Source: Corynebacterium flavescens
GTDB taxonomy: Bacteria; Actinomycetota; Actinomycetes; Mycobacteriales; Mycobacteriaceae
Reading direction: 5' to 3'
Length of the DNA: 64,000 nt
Assembly (NCBI RefSeq): GCF_008693105.1
Contig: NZ_VXKK01000045.1
Location: 1 to 64,000, forward strand
Shown here: positions 45,584-53,317 of the stretch, in pieces
Layout: each line of letters starts with the position of its first letter
How positions within the stretch are numbered: position 1 is the stretch's first letter
Notes under the pieces: generated by a model
What the model saw: the letters and a program-made list of their open reading frames with translations, nothing else
What the model was told of the DNA's origin: nothing
Databases searched by the model: none
Made by a program: the position numbers and the translations under genes

Positions 45584-46786
45584 ATGACTAACCACGCTTT
45601 TCTCGTTTCCGGTTTCCGCACTCCCGTCGGGCGTTATGGCGGCGCGCTATCGAGCGTGCGCCCCGACGATCTCATCGCGGCGACGATCAAGAAGACCGTC
45701 GATAGCGCGGGAATCGATCCCGCCCTCGTCGACGAGGTCATCATTGGCAACGCCAACGGTGCGGGCGAGGAAAACCGCAACGTGGCGCGCATGGCCTGGC
45801 TGCTGGCGGGCTTCCCCGACACGGTTCCGGGCTTGACGGTCAACCGCCTGTGCGCCTCCGGAATGTCCTCCATCGCCCTAGCCACCGCGCTCGTGGAATC
45901 CGGGCAGGCGGAAATCGTCGTGGCTGGGGGCGTGGAATCCATGTCACGTGCGCCGTGGGTCATGGCCAAACCGACAACGGCTTTCGCCCGGCCCGGCGAG
46001 ATCTACGACACCTCCATTGGCTGGCGTTTTCCCAACCCCGCCTTCTTGGCACAGGACAAGGCCACCTATTCGATGCCGGAGACGGCCGAGGAGGTCGCCC
46101 GCGTCTTCGGCATTAGCCGCAGCGAGGCCGATGCCTTTGCCTTGCGTTCCCATCAGCGCGCAGTAGCCGCCATCGATGCCGGGAAGTTCGCCCGTGAAAT
46201 CGTGCCCATCGAGGTCACAGGCCGCAAGGGAGCAGTCACGGTGGTCGATACCGATGAGGGCCCGCGCCGCGATACCTCCTCCGAGGCGCTTGCCGCGCTG
46301 CGCCCCGTCACCTCCTTGGGAGATGTCACCACCGCGGGCAATGCCTCCGCGCTGAACGACGGCGCCTCGTGTGTCATCGTGGCCTCGGAGGCGGCCGTCG
46401 CCAAGCATAGGCTTGTGGCGCGCGCCCGTGTGGTAGCCAATTCTGCCCGCGGGGTGAGCCCGGAGATCATGGGCACCGGCCCTATCCCCGCCACCCGCCA
46501 GGTCCTCGAGCGCGCCGGCTGGGAACTAGACTCCGTCGACGCCATCGAACTCAACGAGGCCTTTGCCTCCCAATCGCTGGCGTGTATCCGGGAGCTCGGG
46601 TTCGATGAGAACAGGGTCAATGCCTGGGGCGGGGCCATTGCACTGGGGCACCCGCTGGGTTCCTCGGGCTCGCGCCTCGTGCTCACGCTGCTCAGCCGCC
46701 TTGAGGACGCGGATGTTAACCGCGGCATCGCCACCATGTGTGTGGGTGTAGGCGAAGGCACCGCCATTGCTATAGAAAGGGTATGA
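45584..46786 (+). CDS. paaJ: Beta-ketoadipyl-CoA thiolase
   Basis: A 400-residue thiolase: the acyl-accepting Cys in NRLCASGMSSIA (about residue 89), the His in ELNEAFA and GGAIALGHPLGSSG, and the second Cys in MCVGVGEG (about 388). It carries out the two thiolytic steps of the pathway, ending in acetyl-CoA and succinyl-CoA. It begins right at the paaG stop. Confidence 0.93.
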   Translation: MTNHAFLVSGFRTPVGRYGGALSSVRPDDLIAATIKKTVDSAGIDPALVDEVIIGNANGAGEENRNVARMAWLLAGFPDTVPGLTVNRLCASGMSSIALATALVESGQAEIVVAGGVESMSRAPWVMAKPTTAFARPGEIYDTSIGWRFPNPAFLAQDKATYSMPETAEEVARVFGISRSEADAFALRSHQRAVAAIDAGKFAREIVPIEVTGRKGAVTVVDTDEGPRRDTSSEALAALRPVTSLGDVTTAGNASALNDGASCVIVASEAAVAKHRLVARARVVANSARGVSPEIMGTGPIPATRQVLERAGWELDSVDAIELNEAFASQSLACIRELGFDENRVNAWGGAIALGHPLGSSGSRLVLTLLSRLEDADVNRGIATMCVGVGEGTAIAIERV

Positions 46787-46787
46787 G

Positions 46788-47552
46788 ATGAGCCACGCAA
46801 TTGACATAGTCCAGGGAGAAGAATGGGTGCTCGCCAGGCTCAACCGGCCCGAGGTGCGCAACGCCATCGATGAGAAGATGGTCTCCGAGCTCCACGAACT
46901 CTGCGCCCACTTAGAGCGCGAACCCCAGATTCTCATCATCACCGGCTGCGTGGCGCAGACCTCACGTGGCCCGCGCGGCATCTTCGCCTCCGGGGCAGAC
47001 ATCTCGGAGCTGCGCGAGCGCCGCCGCGAGGATGCCCTGCGCGGAATCAACTCTGGCCTCTTCCAACGCATAGCCGCGCTTCCCGCCCCAGTTATCGCCG
47101 CCATCGACGGCTTTGCCCTGGGCGGCGGCCTGGAGCTGGCCCTGGCCGCGGACTTCCGGGTAGCCACCCCGCAGGCCCGCTTTGGCCAACCCGAGGCCAA
47201 CCTGGGGATCATTGCCGGCGCGGGCGCGCTGTGGCGGCTAAAAAATACTGTGGGCATGCCCCTGGCCAAGGAGATTCTGCTCGCCGGGCGTGTTCTCGAC
47301 GGAAACGAAGCCCTGGCGGCACAGCTGGTCAGCGAGCTACATCCCCCAGTAGAACTGCAGGCTGGTGCCGAGGCCCTGGCACGGCGCATTGCCCAGTTAG
47401 ATCCGCTGGCGGTGCGCCTGAGCAAGCAGCTCCTGGAAGTGCCCGAATCCGCGCATCCCGTGGCCGATAACATCGCCCAAGCCGTACTTTTTGAATCAGA
47501 CGCCAAGTTCGACCGCATGCAGGCCTTCCTCGACGGCCGCGGCAAGAGCTAG
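46788..47552 (+). CDS. paaF: 2,3-Dehydroadipyl-CoA hydratase
   Basis: A 254-residue enoyl-CoA hydratase with both catalytic glutamates of the family in place: in FGQPEANLGIIAGAG and in AKEILLAGRVL. The oxyanion-hole segment is FASGADISEL. It hydrates dehydroadipyl-CoA. It starts two bases after the paaJ stop. Confidence 0.9.
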   Translation: MSHAIDIVQGEEWVLARLNRPEVRNAIDEKMVSELHELCAHLEREPQILIITGCVAQTSRGPRGIFASGADISELRERRREDALRGINSGLFQRIAALPAPVIAAIDGFALGGGLELALAADFRVATPQARFGQPEANLGIIAGAGALWRLKNTVGMPLAKEILLAGRVLDGNEALAAQLVSELHPPVELQAGAEALARRIAQLDPLAVRLSKQLLEVPESAHPVADNIAQAVLFESDAKFDRMQAFLDGRGKS

Positions 47553-47609
47553 CAGAGCGCTAGCAGAACTAAATCAGAACTAGCCCAGAATTAACCAAGG
47601 AGAAAACCC

Positions 47610-48461
47610 ATGAATGAAGCACACGCCAGCGTTCCCCCCGCCGTCGGCGTCCTGGGTGGCGGACGCATGGGCACCGGTATCGCGCACGCTTTCCTCGCGG
47701 CCGGCGCTCACGTCACTGTGGTTGACATTAACGACGCCGCCCTCGCCGCTGCGCGCGGACGCATAGAAAAGGCTATCCAGGGCTCGCTCGACCGCGGGGC
47801 GGAAGGCACCTTCGCCACCTGGGCCTCCCGCCTCACGCTGAGCACCGATACCGCGGACTTTGCTGCGACGCCCCTGGTGGTGGAGGCGGTGCCGGAGTCC
47901 CTGGAACTCAAGAACTCCGCCTTTGCCTCCATCGCGGCGGCCGCACCCGCAGCGGTCATCGCCACCAATACCTCTTCCCTATCCGTCTCGGATCTAGCCC
48001 AGTGCGTGGACAATGACGTCATTGGCCTGCACTTTTTCAACCCCGTACCCTCCTCCCTCCTCGTTGAGGTCGTGGTGGCGCAGTCCACCCCGCCGGAGTT
48101 GGTAGACAAGGCCAAGCAGTGGGTGGCCGCGCTGGGCAAAACCGCCGTGGTGGTCCGTGACTCCCCCGGCTTTGCCTCTTCGCGCCTAGGCGTCGCCATC
48201 GCCTTGGAGGCCATCCGCATGGTCGAGGAGGGCGTGGCCTCCCCGCGCGACATCGACAACGCCATGGTGCTGGGCTATAAGTTCCCCATCGGCCCCCTGG
48301 AGCTCACCGATATCGTGGGACTCGACGTGCGCCTCGGCATCGCCGAATACCTAGAATCCCAGCTCGGAGAACGCTTCTCCCCACCGCAACTGCTCCGCGA
48401 TAAAGTCGCCCGCGGCGAACTGGGCCGCAAGTCTGGGGCGGGTTTCTATGACTACTCCTAG
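47610..48461 (+). CDS. paaH: 3-Hydroxyadipyl-CoA dehydrogenase
   Basis: A 283-residue 3-hydroxyacyl-CoA dehydrogenase: VLGGGRMGTGIAHAFLAAG (NAD loop), LHFFNPVPSSLLVEVV with the catalytic His, and a single C-terminal domain. At 283 residues it is the short form; E. coli PaaH is a longer protein with a duplicated C-terminal domain. It oxidises 3-hydroxyadipyl-CoA. Last gene of the paaA run. Confidence 0.9.
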   Translation: MNEAHASVPPAVGVLGGGRMGTGIAHAFLAAGAHVTVVDINDAALAAARGRIEKAIQGSLDRGAEGTFATWASRLTLSTDTADFAATPLVVEAVPESLELKNSAFASIAAAAPAAVIATNTSSLSVSDLAQCVDNDVIGLHFFNPVPSSLLVEVVVAQSTPPELVDKAKQWVAALGKTAVVVRDSPGFASSRLGVAIALEAIRMVEEGVASPRDIDNAMVLGYKFPIGPLELTDIVGLDVRLGIAEYLESQLGERFSPPQLLRDKVARGELGRKSGAGFYDYS

Positions 48462-48485
48462 CTAAGGCTGGGGCTCAGGCTGGGT

Positions 48486-48525
48486 GGTACTAGCAGTACC
48501 ACGACAGGGCTTCGCAAGGCGAAGC
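48486..48525 (+). repeat. Two tandem hairpins before the HbpS-like gene
   Basis: GGTACT-AGC-AGTACC (48486-48500) and GCTTCGC-AAG-GCGAAGC (48509-48525) are perfect inverted repeats with three-base loops, eight bases apart. They follow the paaH stop by about 25 bases. They could end the paa transcript or act as an operator for the next gene; no T tract follows. Confidence 0.5.
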
Positions 48526-48563
48526 ATACTGGGTGCTGCAACCGAAAAGGAGGTAACCAGATC

Positions 48564-48983
48564 GTGAAAACACAAACTACGCTCACGCTCGACGACGCTC
48601 AGCGCATCATCGAAGCAGGCATCGCGGCATCCACGAGGATTGGCTCGCCGAGCAACATCGCTGTGGCGGACGCGGGCGGCAATCTCATCGCTCATGCGCG
48701 GATGGTCGGCGCACAGCTCGGGAGTATCGAGCACTCCGTCGACAAGTCGCACACCGCCGCTTTCTTCCGCTCTGCCACCGGCGATCTCGCTGAGGATTCC
48801 CAACCGGGCGGACAATTCTGGGGCATGGCTCTTAGCGGTGGTGGCCGGGTCTTGGTATTCGCCGGAGGCGTCCCCCTCATCGTCGACGGAGAGGTCGTCG
48901 GAGCCGTCGGGATAAGCGGCGGCTCCCAGGAACAGGACAGCACGATTGCGCAGTGCGCCGCCGCGGTGGCGGAGCACCGGTAG
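48564..48983 (+). CDS. HbpS/GlcG-family protein
   Basis: A 139-residue GlcG/HbpS protein: SNIAVADAGGNLIAHARMVGA (about 30-50), SVDKSHTAAFFRSAT and GGVPLIVDGEVVGAVGISGG. Members bind haem or cobalamin or assist dehydratases; no signal peptide is seen, unlike secreted HbpS. The start is GTG behind AGGAGG. First gene of the insert separating paaH and paaZ; a role in the pathway is unlikely. Confidence 0.82.
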   Translation: MKTQTTLTLDDAQRIIEAGIAASTRIGSPSNIAVADAGGNLIAHARMVGAQLGSIEHSVDKSHTAAFFRSATGDLAEDSQPGGQFWGMALSGGGRVLVFAGGVPLIVDGEVVGAVGISGGSQEQDSTIAQCAAAVAEHR

Positions 48984-49154
48984 ATGGACTCTTCCGGTTT
49001 TGGAGTGCGTGGTGGGAGTGGTAGGCAAAAAGCGAGTCCCTTGTCGGTATTTTCCGGGATCATCTCCACCGCACAGTCACAGTCCTGCCCGCTTGCCCGC
49101 TGGGGTTTGTTTTGGGGTGCCGGAAGTCGCCGTTAGGCGGTGTTGACCTAACGG

Positions 49155-50159
49155 CTAGTGCGTTTGCGGGGGCTGCCAGACTACTGTCCCGCCCTGTCGG
49201 GTAAGGCGCCCGCGCCGTGGTGGCGCATTCGGATCGTCGTCATTGATGCCGTTGTGGTAGCTACACAAGGTCACCAGGTTGACAACGTTAGTCTCCCCAC
49301 CATGACTCCACGGTGTGAGATGGTGGAACTGCCCCCGCTCTGCCGGGATGTTACAGCCCGGCCATGCACACGTGGGGTGCTCTGCTGCGAGCATCGTGCG
49401 CTGTTTTGTTGAGGCGAAGCGCTCACAGCGGTACAAGTCCACCGGCCCGTGTGTACGGCTGATGATCGTGATAAGCCCTTCGTTGGCGCAGGCGCGTTCT
49501 ACAAGCTGCGCGCCGGTGATAACAGTCCCACTAGTGGTGCGCACCAGCACATCATCGCGCTCGCGGCGTACAAGCTTCCCGTAGTCCTCCAACTGGAGGA
49601 CTGCCATGGTCGTCACCCGAGTACGCGCAGCCGGGGCCGCGCCTGCCTTGCCGAGCATGCGGGCGATAAAACTCTTACCCGGATGCTGCTGGTCGATGGT
49701 TCGGAAGGCATCTGCCATATCTAACCCATTGCCGGTCACTGTCAAGGTGGCCAGCCCGTTGGGGTGCTGGCGCAGCAGTACACGCTCGGTGTACTGGCGG
49801 GGGATACGCATCTCGCGCAGCCGGCGCCTGGCTACCGCAGTAACCTGCTCGCTGGAGGTGGCGCATAGCTCTACGCGCAGGTTCCACGCCGCCAGGCGTC
49901 CTTGAACGCGGCGGGTAAAGGATTCGATGTGGCGCAGGGTGCTCAGGGTGTGTCCGTTGCGCCTGGCAGCGTCAACAGCTAAGCGTTGCTTGCCCGTATA
50001 AGGCGTGGAGCCGAAGTAGATGGCGTGCAGGCTTATAAGCTCGGCGGCATCCTGTGTGCTAGCCCCCATCTTCTCAAGGTCTGGGGCAGATAGCCCCGAG
50101 CACTCGGCTACGAGGTCAACACCCCGGCTAAGTTGTGCGAAATACTCCTGCAAGCCCAT
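49155..50159 (-). CDS. DUF222/HNH endonuclease-domain protein
   Basis: A 334-residue actinobacterial DUF222 protein with a C-terminal HNH motif (CAWPGCNIPAERGQFHH, then HGGETNVVNLVTLCSYHN; about 270-310). ATG 50159 (MGLQEYFAQLSRGVDLVAE) is the usual start of corynebacterial members, though the ORF is open to 50375. These genes occur in many copies in actinobacteria and behave like repeated accessory genes; the activity is unproven. Confidence 0.85.
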   Translation of the reverse strand: MGLQEYFAQLSRGVDLVAECSGLSAPDLEKMGASTQDAAELISLHAIYFGSTPYTGKQRLAVDAARRNGHTLSTLRHIESFTRRVQGRLAAWNLRVELCATSSEQVTAVARRRLREMRIPRQYTERVLLRQHPNGLATLTVTGNGLDMADAFRTIDQQHPGKSFIARMLGKAGAAPAARTRVTTMAVLQLEDYGKLVRRERDDVLVRTTSGTVITGAQLVERACANEGLITIISRTHGPVDLYRCERFASTKQRTMLAAEHPTCAWPGCNIPAERGQFHHLTPWSHGGETNVVNLVTLCSYHNGINDDDPNAPPRRGRLTRQGGTVVWQPPQTH

Positions 50160-50453
50160 GCCCGTCACGCTAAGGCACCGCCACGCGGTACGACAATCCC
50201 CAACCCGCACCCAGTAAGGAAACTGTGGATAACCCACCAGGCCCGGTGCGGTTATCCACAGACGGGCCGCCTCGCCAGAACTTGGCAGTGCAATAGCAAA
50301 GCCATCCGACCTATCCTGAATGATCGGGCTCGGTGCTGACCAATAAAACCACCCCAAAACCGGAAGAGCCGGCAAATGCCGGTGGACACAAGAAACAAGA
50401 GCAGAAGCACGAACACGGGAGCAGAGACAATTACCATGAAAGAGAGCACAGAC

Positions 50454-51305
50454 ATGTCAGATACCTACTTGATCACCGGAGCCGGAAGCGGTTTTGGCAA
50501 GGAGATCGCACTGCGACTCGCCGAACAGGGCCACGACGTCATTGCGGGCGTAGAGATCATCGCCCAAGTAAATACACTGCGCGCTGAGGCTCACGAGCGC
50601 GGTGTAGAACTCAGAGTGGAAAAACTTGATGTCACCGACGAAGGCGACCGTCGCAAAGCACTGTCCTGGGACATCGACGTCCTATTAAACAACGCCGGCA
50701 TCTCGGAAGGCGGTTCCACGGTGGACCTGCCCGCCGCGGTCATCCGCCACCAATTCGAGGTCAATGTCTTCGGACCAGTGTTGCTCACCCAGGGCATAGC
50801 AAAGCACATGGTTGAAAAGAAGAAGGGCCGCATCGTATTCATGTCCTCGGTCGCCGGGCTGACCGTCGATCCTTTCACTGGCGCCTACGCAGGATCCAAG
50901 CACGCGGTGGAGGCTTTCGCCGACGCCCTCGACCAGGAACTCGCCGAGTTCGGCGTGAAGGTCGCGACGATTAATCCCGGTCCTTTCCTCACTGGCTTCA
51001 ACGATACGATGTTCGAGGAGTTCAAGTCCTGGGATGACAATCCCTCCACCCGGCTCTTTGACTATGACAAGCTCCACTTCCCGCATGAACAGTTCGATCC
51101 TGAGGAGGTCATCAAGGTCAGCATCGACGTTCTCACCGGTGTCGACACCGCCTACCGGCACGTGCTCCCAGCGCACACAGTCGATGACATCAAGGCGCAG
51201 ATGAACGGCGAATGGTCGCGGACAGTTAATGACGGCACCCGCCCGGCTCTCGTCCAAACCGCCTATGACATCGAACCTTATACGCCGGTGGAAAGCCAGA
51301 AGTAG
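50454..51305 (+). CDS. Short-chain dehydrogenase/reductase
   Basis: A 283-residue classical SDR: cofactor loop TGAGSGFGKEIAL (about 9-21), NNAGISEGG (about 80), catalytic Ser in MSSVAG and YAGSKHAVE with Tyr and Lys (about 143-147). Substrate unknown. It is followed 18 bases later by a DJ-1 gene and then a broken MmyB-type regulator, a grouping often seen for stress-induced SDRs. ATG 50436 is an alternative start. Upstream, 50160-50453 has no other gene. Confidence 0.88.
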   Translation: MSDTYLITGAGSGFGKEIALRLAEQGHDVIAGVEIIAQVNTLRAEAHERGVELRVEKLDVTDEGDRRKALSWDIDVLLNNAGISEGGSTVDLPAAVIRHQFEVNVFGPVLLTQGIAKHMVEKKKGRIVFMSSVAGLTVDPFTGAYAGSKHAVEAFADALDQELAEFGVKVATINPGPFLTGFNDTMFEEFKSWDDNPSTRLFDYDKLHFPHEQFDPEEVIKVSIDVLTGVDTAYRHVLPAHTVDDIKAQMNGEWSRTVNDGTRPALVQTAYDIEPYTPVESQK

Positions 51306-51323
51306 AGATATAAAGGAAGGTAT

Positions 51324-51860
51324 ATGACTAACTCGCTGATCATCACCACGAACTACGGCACCGAAACCGACGAACTCCTCACGCCCCTCCAGACACTGAA
51401 AGAAGCCGGGGTGACAACTACCGTTGCATCGGTCGATGGCAATGAGATTCAGACACTGCGCGGCGACAAAACCGCAGGTCCGTTGGTGGACAGTGATAGC
51501 ACTCTCGGTGCGGTCACCGCGTCCGATTACGATATCGTTGTGATCCCCGGCGGCACCCTCAACGCTGATGCGTTGCGCACGGATTCAGATGCTCTGCGCA
51601 TTGTGAAGGACGCGGCCGCGGCGGGCATCCCCATTGCTGCGATATGTCATGGACCGTGGTTGCTGGTAAACGCTGACCTTATCGTTGGCAAGACTCTTAC
51701 CTCCTATCCGGCACTAGCCGTGGACATCACCAACGCGGGTGGCTCTTGGGTGGATGAGGAGGTCTGCGTGGACACTACGAATGGCTTTAGTCTCATCACC
51801 TCGCGAACACCTGCTGATCTTCAGGCATTCAACCACGCCGTGCTTAAAGCACTGGCCTAG
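51324..51860 (+). CDS. DJ-1/PfpI-family protein
   Basis: The 178-residue protein has the nucleophile elbow AAICHGPWLL (Cys about residue 109) and DIVVIPGGTLNAD before it. It resembles DJ-1/YajL/PfpI glyoxalase- or amidase-like proteins and probably deals with reactive carbonyls or oxidative stress with the SDR upstream. RBS AAGGAAGG. Confidence 0.88.
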   Translation: MTNSLIITTNYGTETDELLTPLQTLKEAGVTTTVASVDGNEIQTLRGDKTAGPLVDSDSTLGAVTASDYDIVVIPGGTLNADALRTDSDALRIVKDAAAAGIPIAAICHGPWLLVNADLIVGKTLTSYPALAVDITNAGGSWVDEEVCVDTTNGFSLITSRTPADLQAFNHAVLKALA

Positions 51861-51911
51861 GGGCGATTAACGGTATCAATCCCTGACCTGGCGAATTACC
51901 GCAAAGATGCC

Positions 51912-52699
51912 GTGGCAGGGTTTCTTCGAACGCGGCGCGCCCGCATCGATCCGGATGCTTGCTCCCCGGCTTTCGACCCCGTCGGGGACCGCAGAGTCGC
52001 AGGGATGCGCCGCGAGGAAGTCGCCTGGGCTGCAAGAATCAGCTTCGACTACTACGTCAAGCTTAAGCAGGGCCGGATGCTCAATCCATCCCCATCGGTG
52101 CTGAACTCCATCATAAAGGCACTACGCCTGAGCGCCTTGGACCGCCGCTACCTAAGCTTGCTCTTTGAGGAGGAGGCACCATTCGAGGCGCGGACGGATG
52201 AGCGCGATCGCCACAACGCTCGGGCTACTCTCGGCGAGGTCGCGTCCCATTTCCCGGAGGCGACCATGCGGCACATCCTCGATCGTGACCTCAATCTTGT
52301 GCTTCCCGACGCCGCCTCGAAGGCAATCTTGTTCCCGGGCAATGCTTCAGCACCCAGCGAGTTGTCACTGTGGATTACATGTTTTCTCGTCAGCACCGGC
52401 AGTATAGCCGGAAGGTCTATGTGGACTGGCGCGATAAAGCAGCAGAGGTCATCGGGTTGGTGCACATGAAGCTGGTCACGCAGGTAGCTTCTGAATCTCT
52501 GGTCTCCACTGTGCAGGAATTGCTGCACGATCCCGCGTTTAGGCAGTTGTGGACGCGGTAAGTGCCCTATAAAAACACCTCCGGCTGTTGGCGGATTCGA
52601 CTGAGAGGCGAAGACAACCGCTTCGAGGTACGCGACTGTCCGTATATCACCGTTAATGCTGCGGAGGACCCGGAGCAGTCCCTGGTGACTTATCTCTGA
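51912..52699 (+). pseudogene. MmyB-type XRE regulator, frameshifted
   Basis: The first frame codes an XRE helix-turn-helix (FLRTRRARIDPD, MRREEVAWAARISFDYYVKL) and part of a MmyB ligand domain up to about 52350. The rest of the domain continues in another frame (YVDWRDKAAEVIG...LLHDPAFRQLWTR, from about 52375), hits a stop at 52559-52561 and goes on in that same frame (GCWRIRLRG...EQSLVTYL) to 52699. Both a frameshift and an in-frame stop are needed to rebuild the protein, so it is broken. An intact copy would regulate the SDR/DJ-1 genes. Confidence 0.8.
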
Positions 52700-52794
52700 T
52701 TCGCTTCAAAAATATCTCCTGTAGCTATTTTTGAAGCATAACCCTCGTGGACGCCTAATGGCATCGACTCTGTTCTCAGATGATACCCAGAGAT

Positions 52795-53196
52795 CTACCC
52801 CTTCCTTTCCACCACGGCATTGGTAATTCGCGCGGTGCAAAGCCGCTTGCCCGCCTCGTCGACGATGATGATCTCGTGGCTGCACAGTGTGCGCCCGAGG
52901 TGAATCGCTGTGGCGGTGGCGGTGACAACTCCTGAGCGCCCAGAGGCGTGGTGGGTGGCGTTGATGTCGACCCCTACTGCTACTTTCCCCAGGCTGGAGG
53001 CATGAACGACAGCAGCCCAACTGCCCACTGCCTCTGCTAAGCAAGCCATGGCACCGCCGTGGAGCAGTCCGAAGGATTGGGTATTGCCCGCCACGGGCAT
53101 GGTGGCCACTACTCTCTCGGCCGATTCCTCGAGCACAACCACCCCGAGCTTCTTATCCAACTCCCCCAGCTGTATCTTCCACGGTTCCTGTTGCAT
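52795..53196 (-). CDS. Second hotdog thioesterase in the paa region
   Basis: A 133-residue hotdog thioesterase: GNTQSFGLLHGGAMACLAEAVGS with the catalytic HGG and Glu (about 47-57). It is closer to MenI/YdiI-type enzymes than to the PaaI at 40235. It is divergent from paaZ and shares its PaaR-like box, which overlaps the -35 region of a TATAAT (53226-53231) on the minus strand. So it is probably induced with paaZ. Confidence 0.85.
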   Translation of the reverse strand: MQQEPWKIQLGELDKKLGVVVLEESAERVVATMPVAGNTQSFGLLHGGAMACLAEAVGSWAAVVHASSLGKVAVGVDINATHHASGRSGVVTATATAIHLGRTLCSHEIIIVDEAGKRLCTARITNAVVERKG

Positions 53197-53243
53197 GATT
53201 ACCCTTTCAAGAAATTGTGATGTGGATTATACTAGCTTAAATT

Positions 53244-53261
53244 ACTGACCGACCGCTCAGT
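53244..53261. promoter_or_regulatory. PaaR-like box between the thioesterase and paaZ
   Basis: ACTGACCGACCGCTCAGT has outer arms ACTGA/TCAGT and matches the paaA box at 15 of 18 positions. It sits in the 121-base gap between divergent genes and overlaps the -35 region of the leftward promoter. Confidence 0.72.
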
Positions 53262-53317
53262 TACCAAGGGTAATAGCGAGCGCCGAACGCGATAAGGATG
53301 AGTGTTCACTCCCCATC

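Noticed and set aside
49155..50159. Treating the DUF222-HNH gene as a homing endonuclease or part of a defence island
   Set aside because: Such genes are common, scattered and unlinked to introns or inteins in actinobacteria, and no restriction, CRISPR or phage gene is near.
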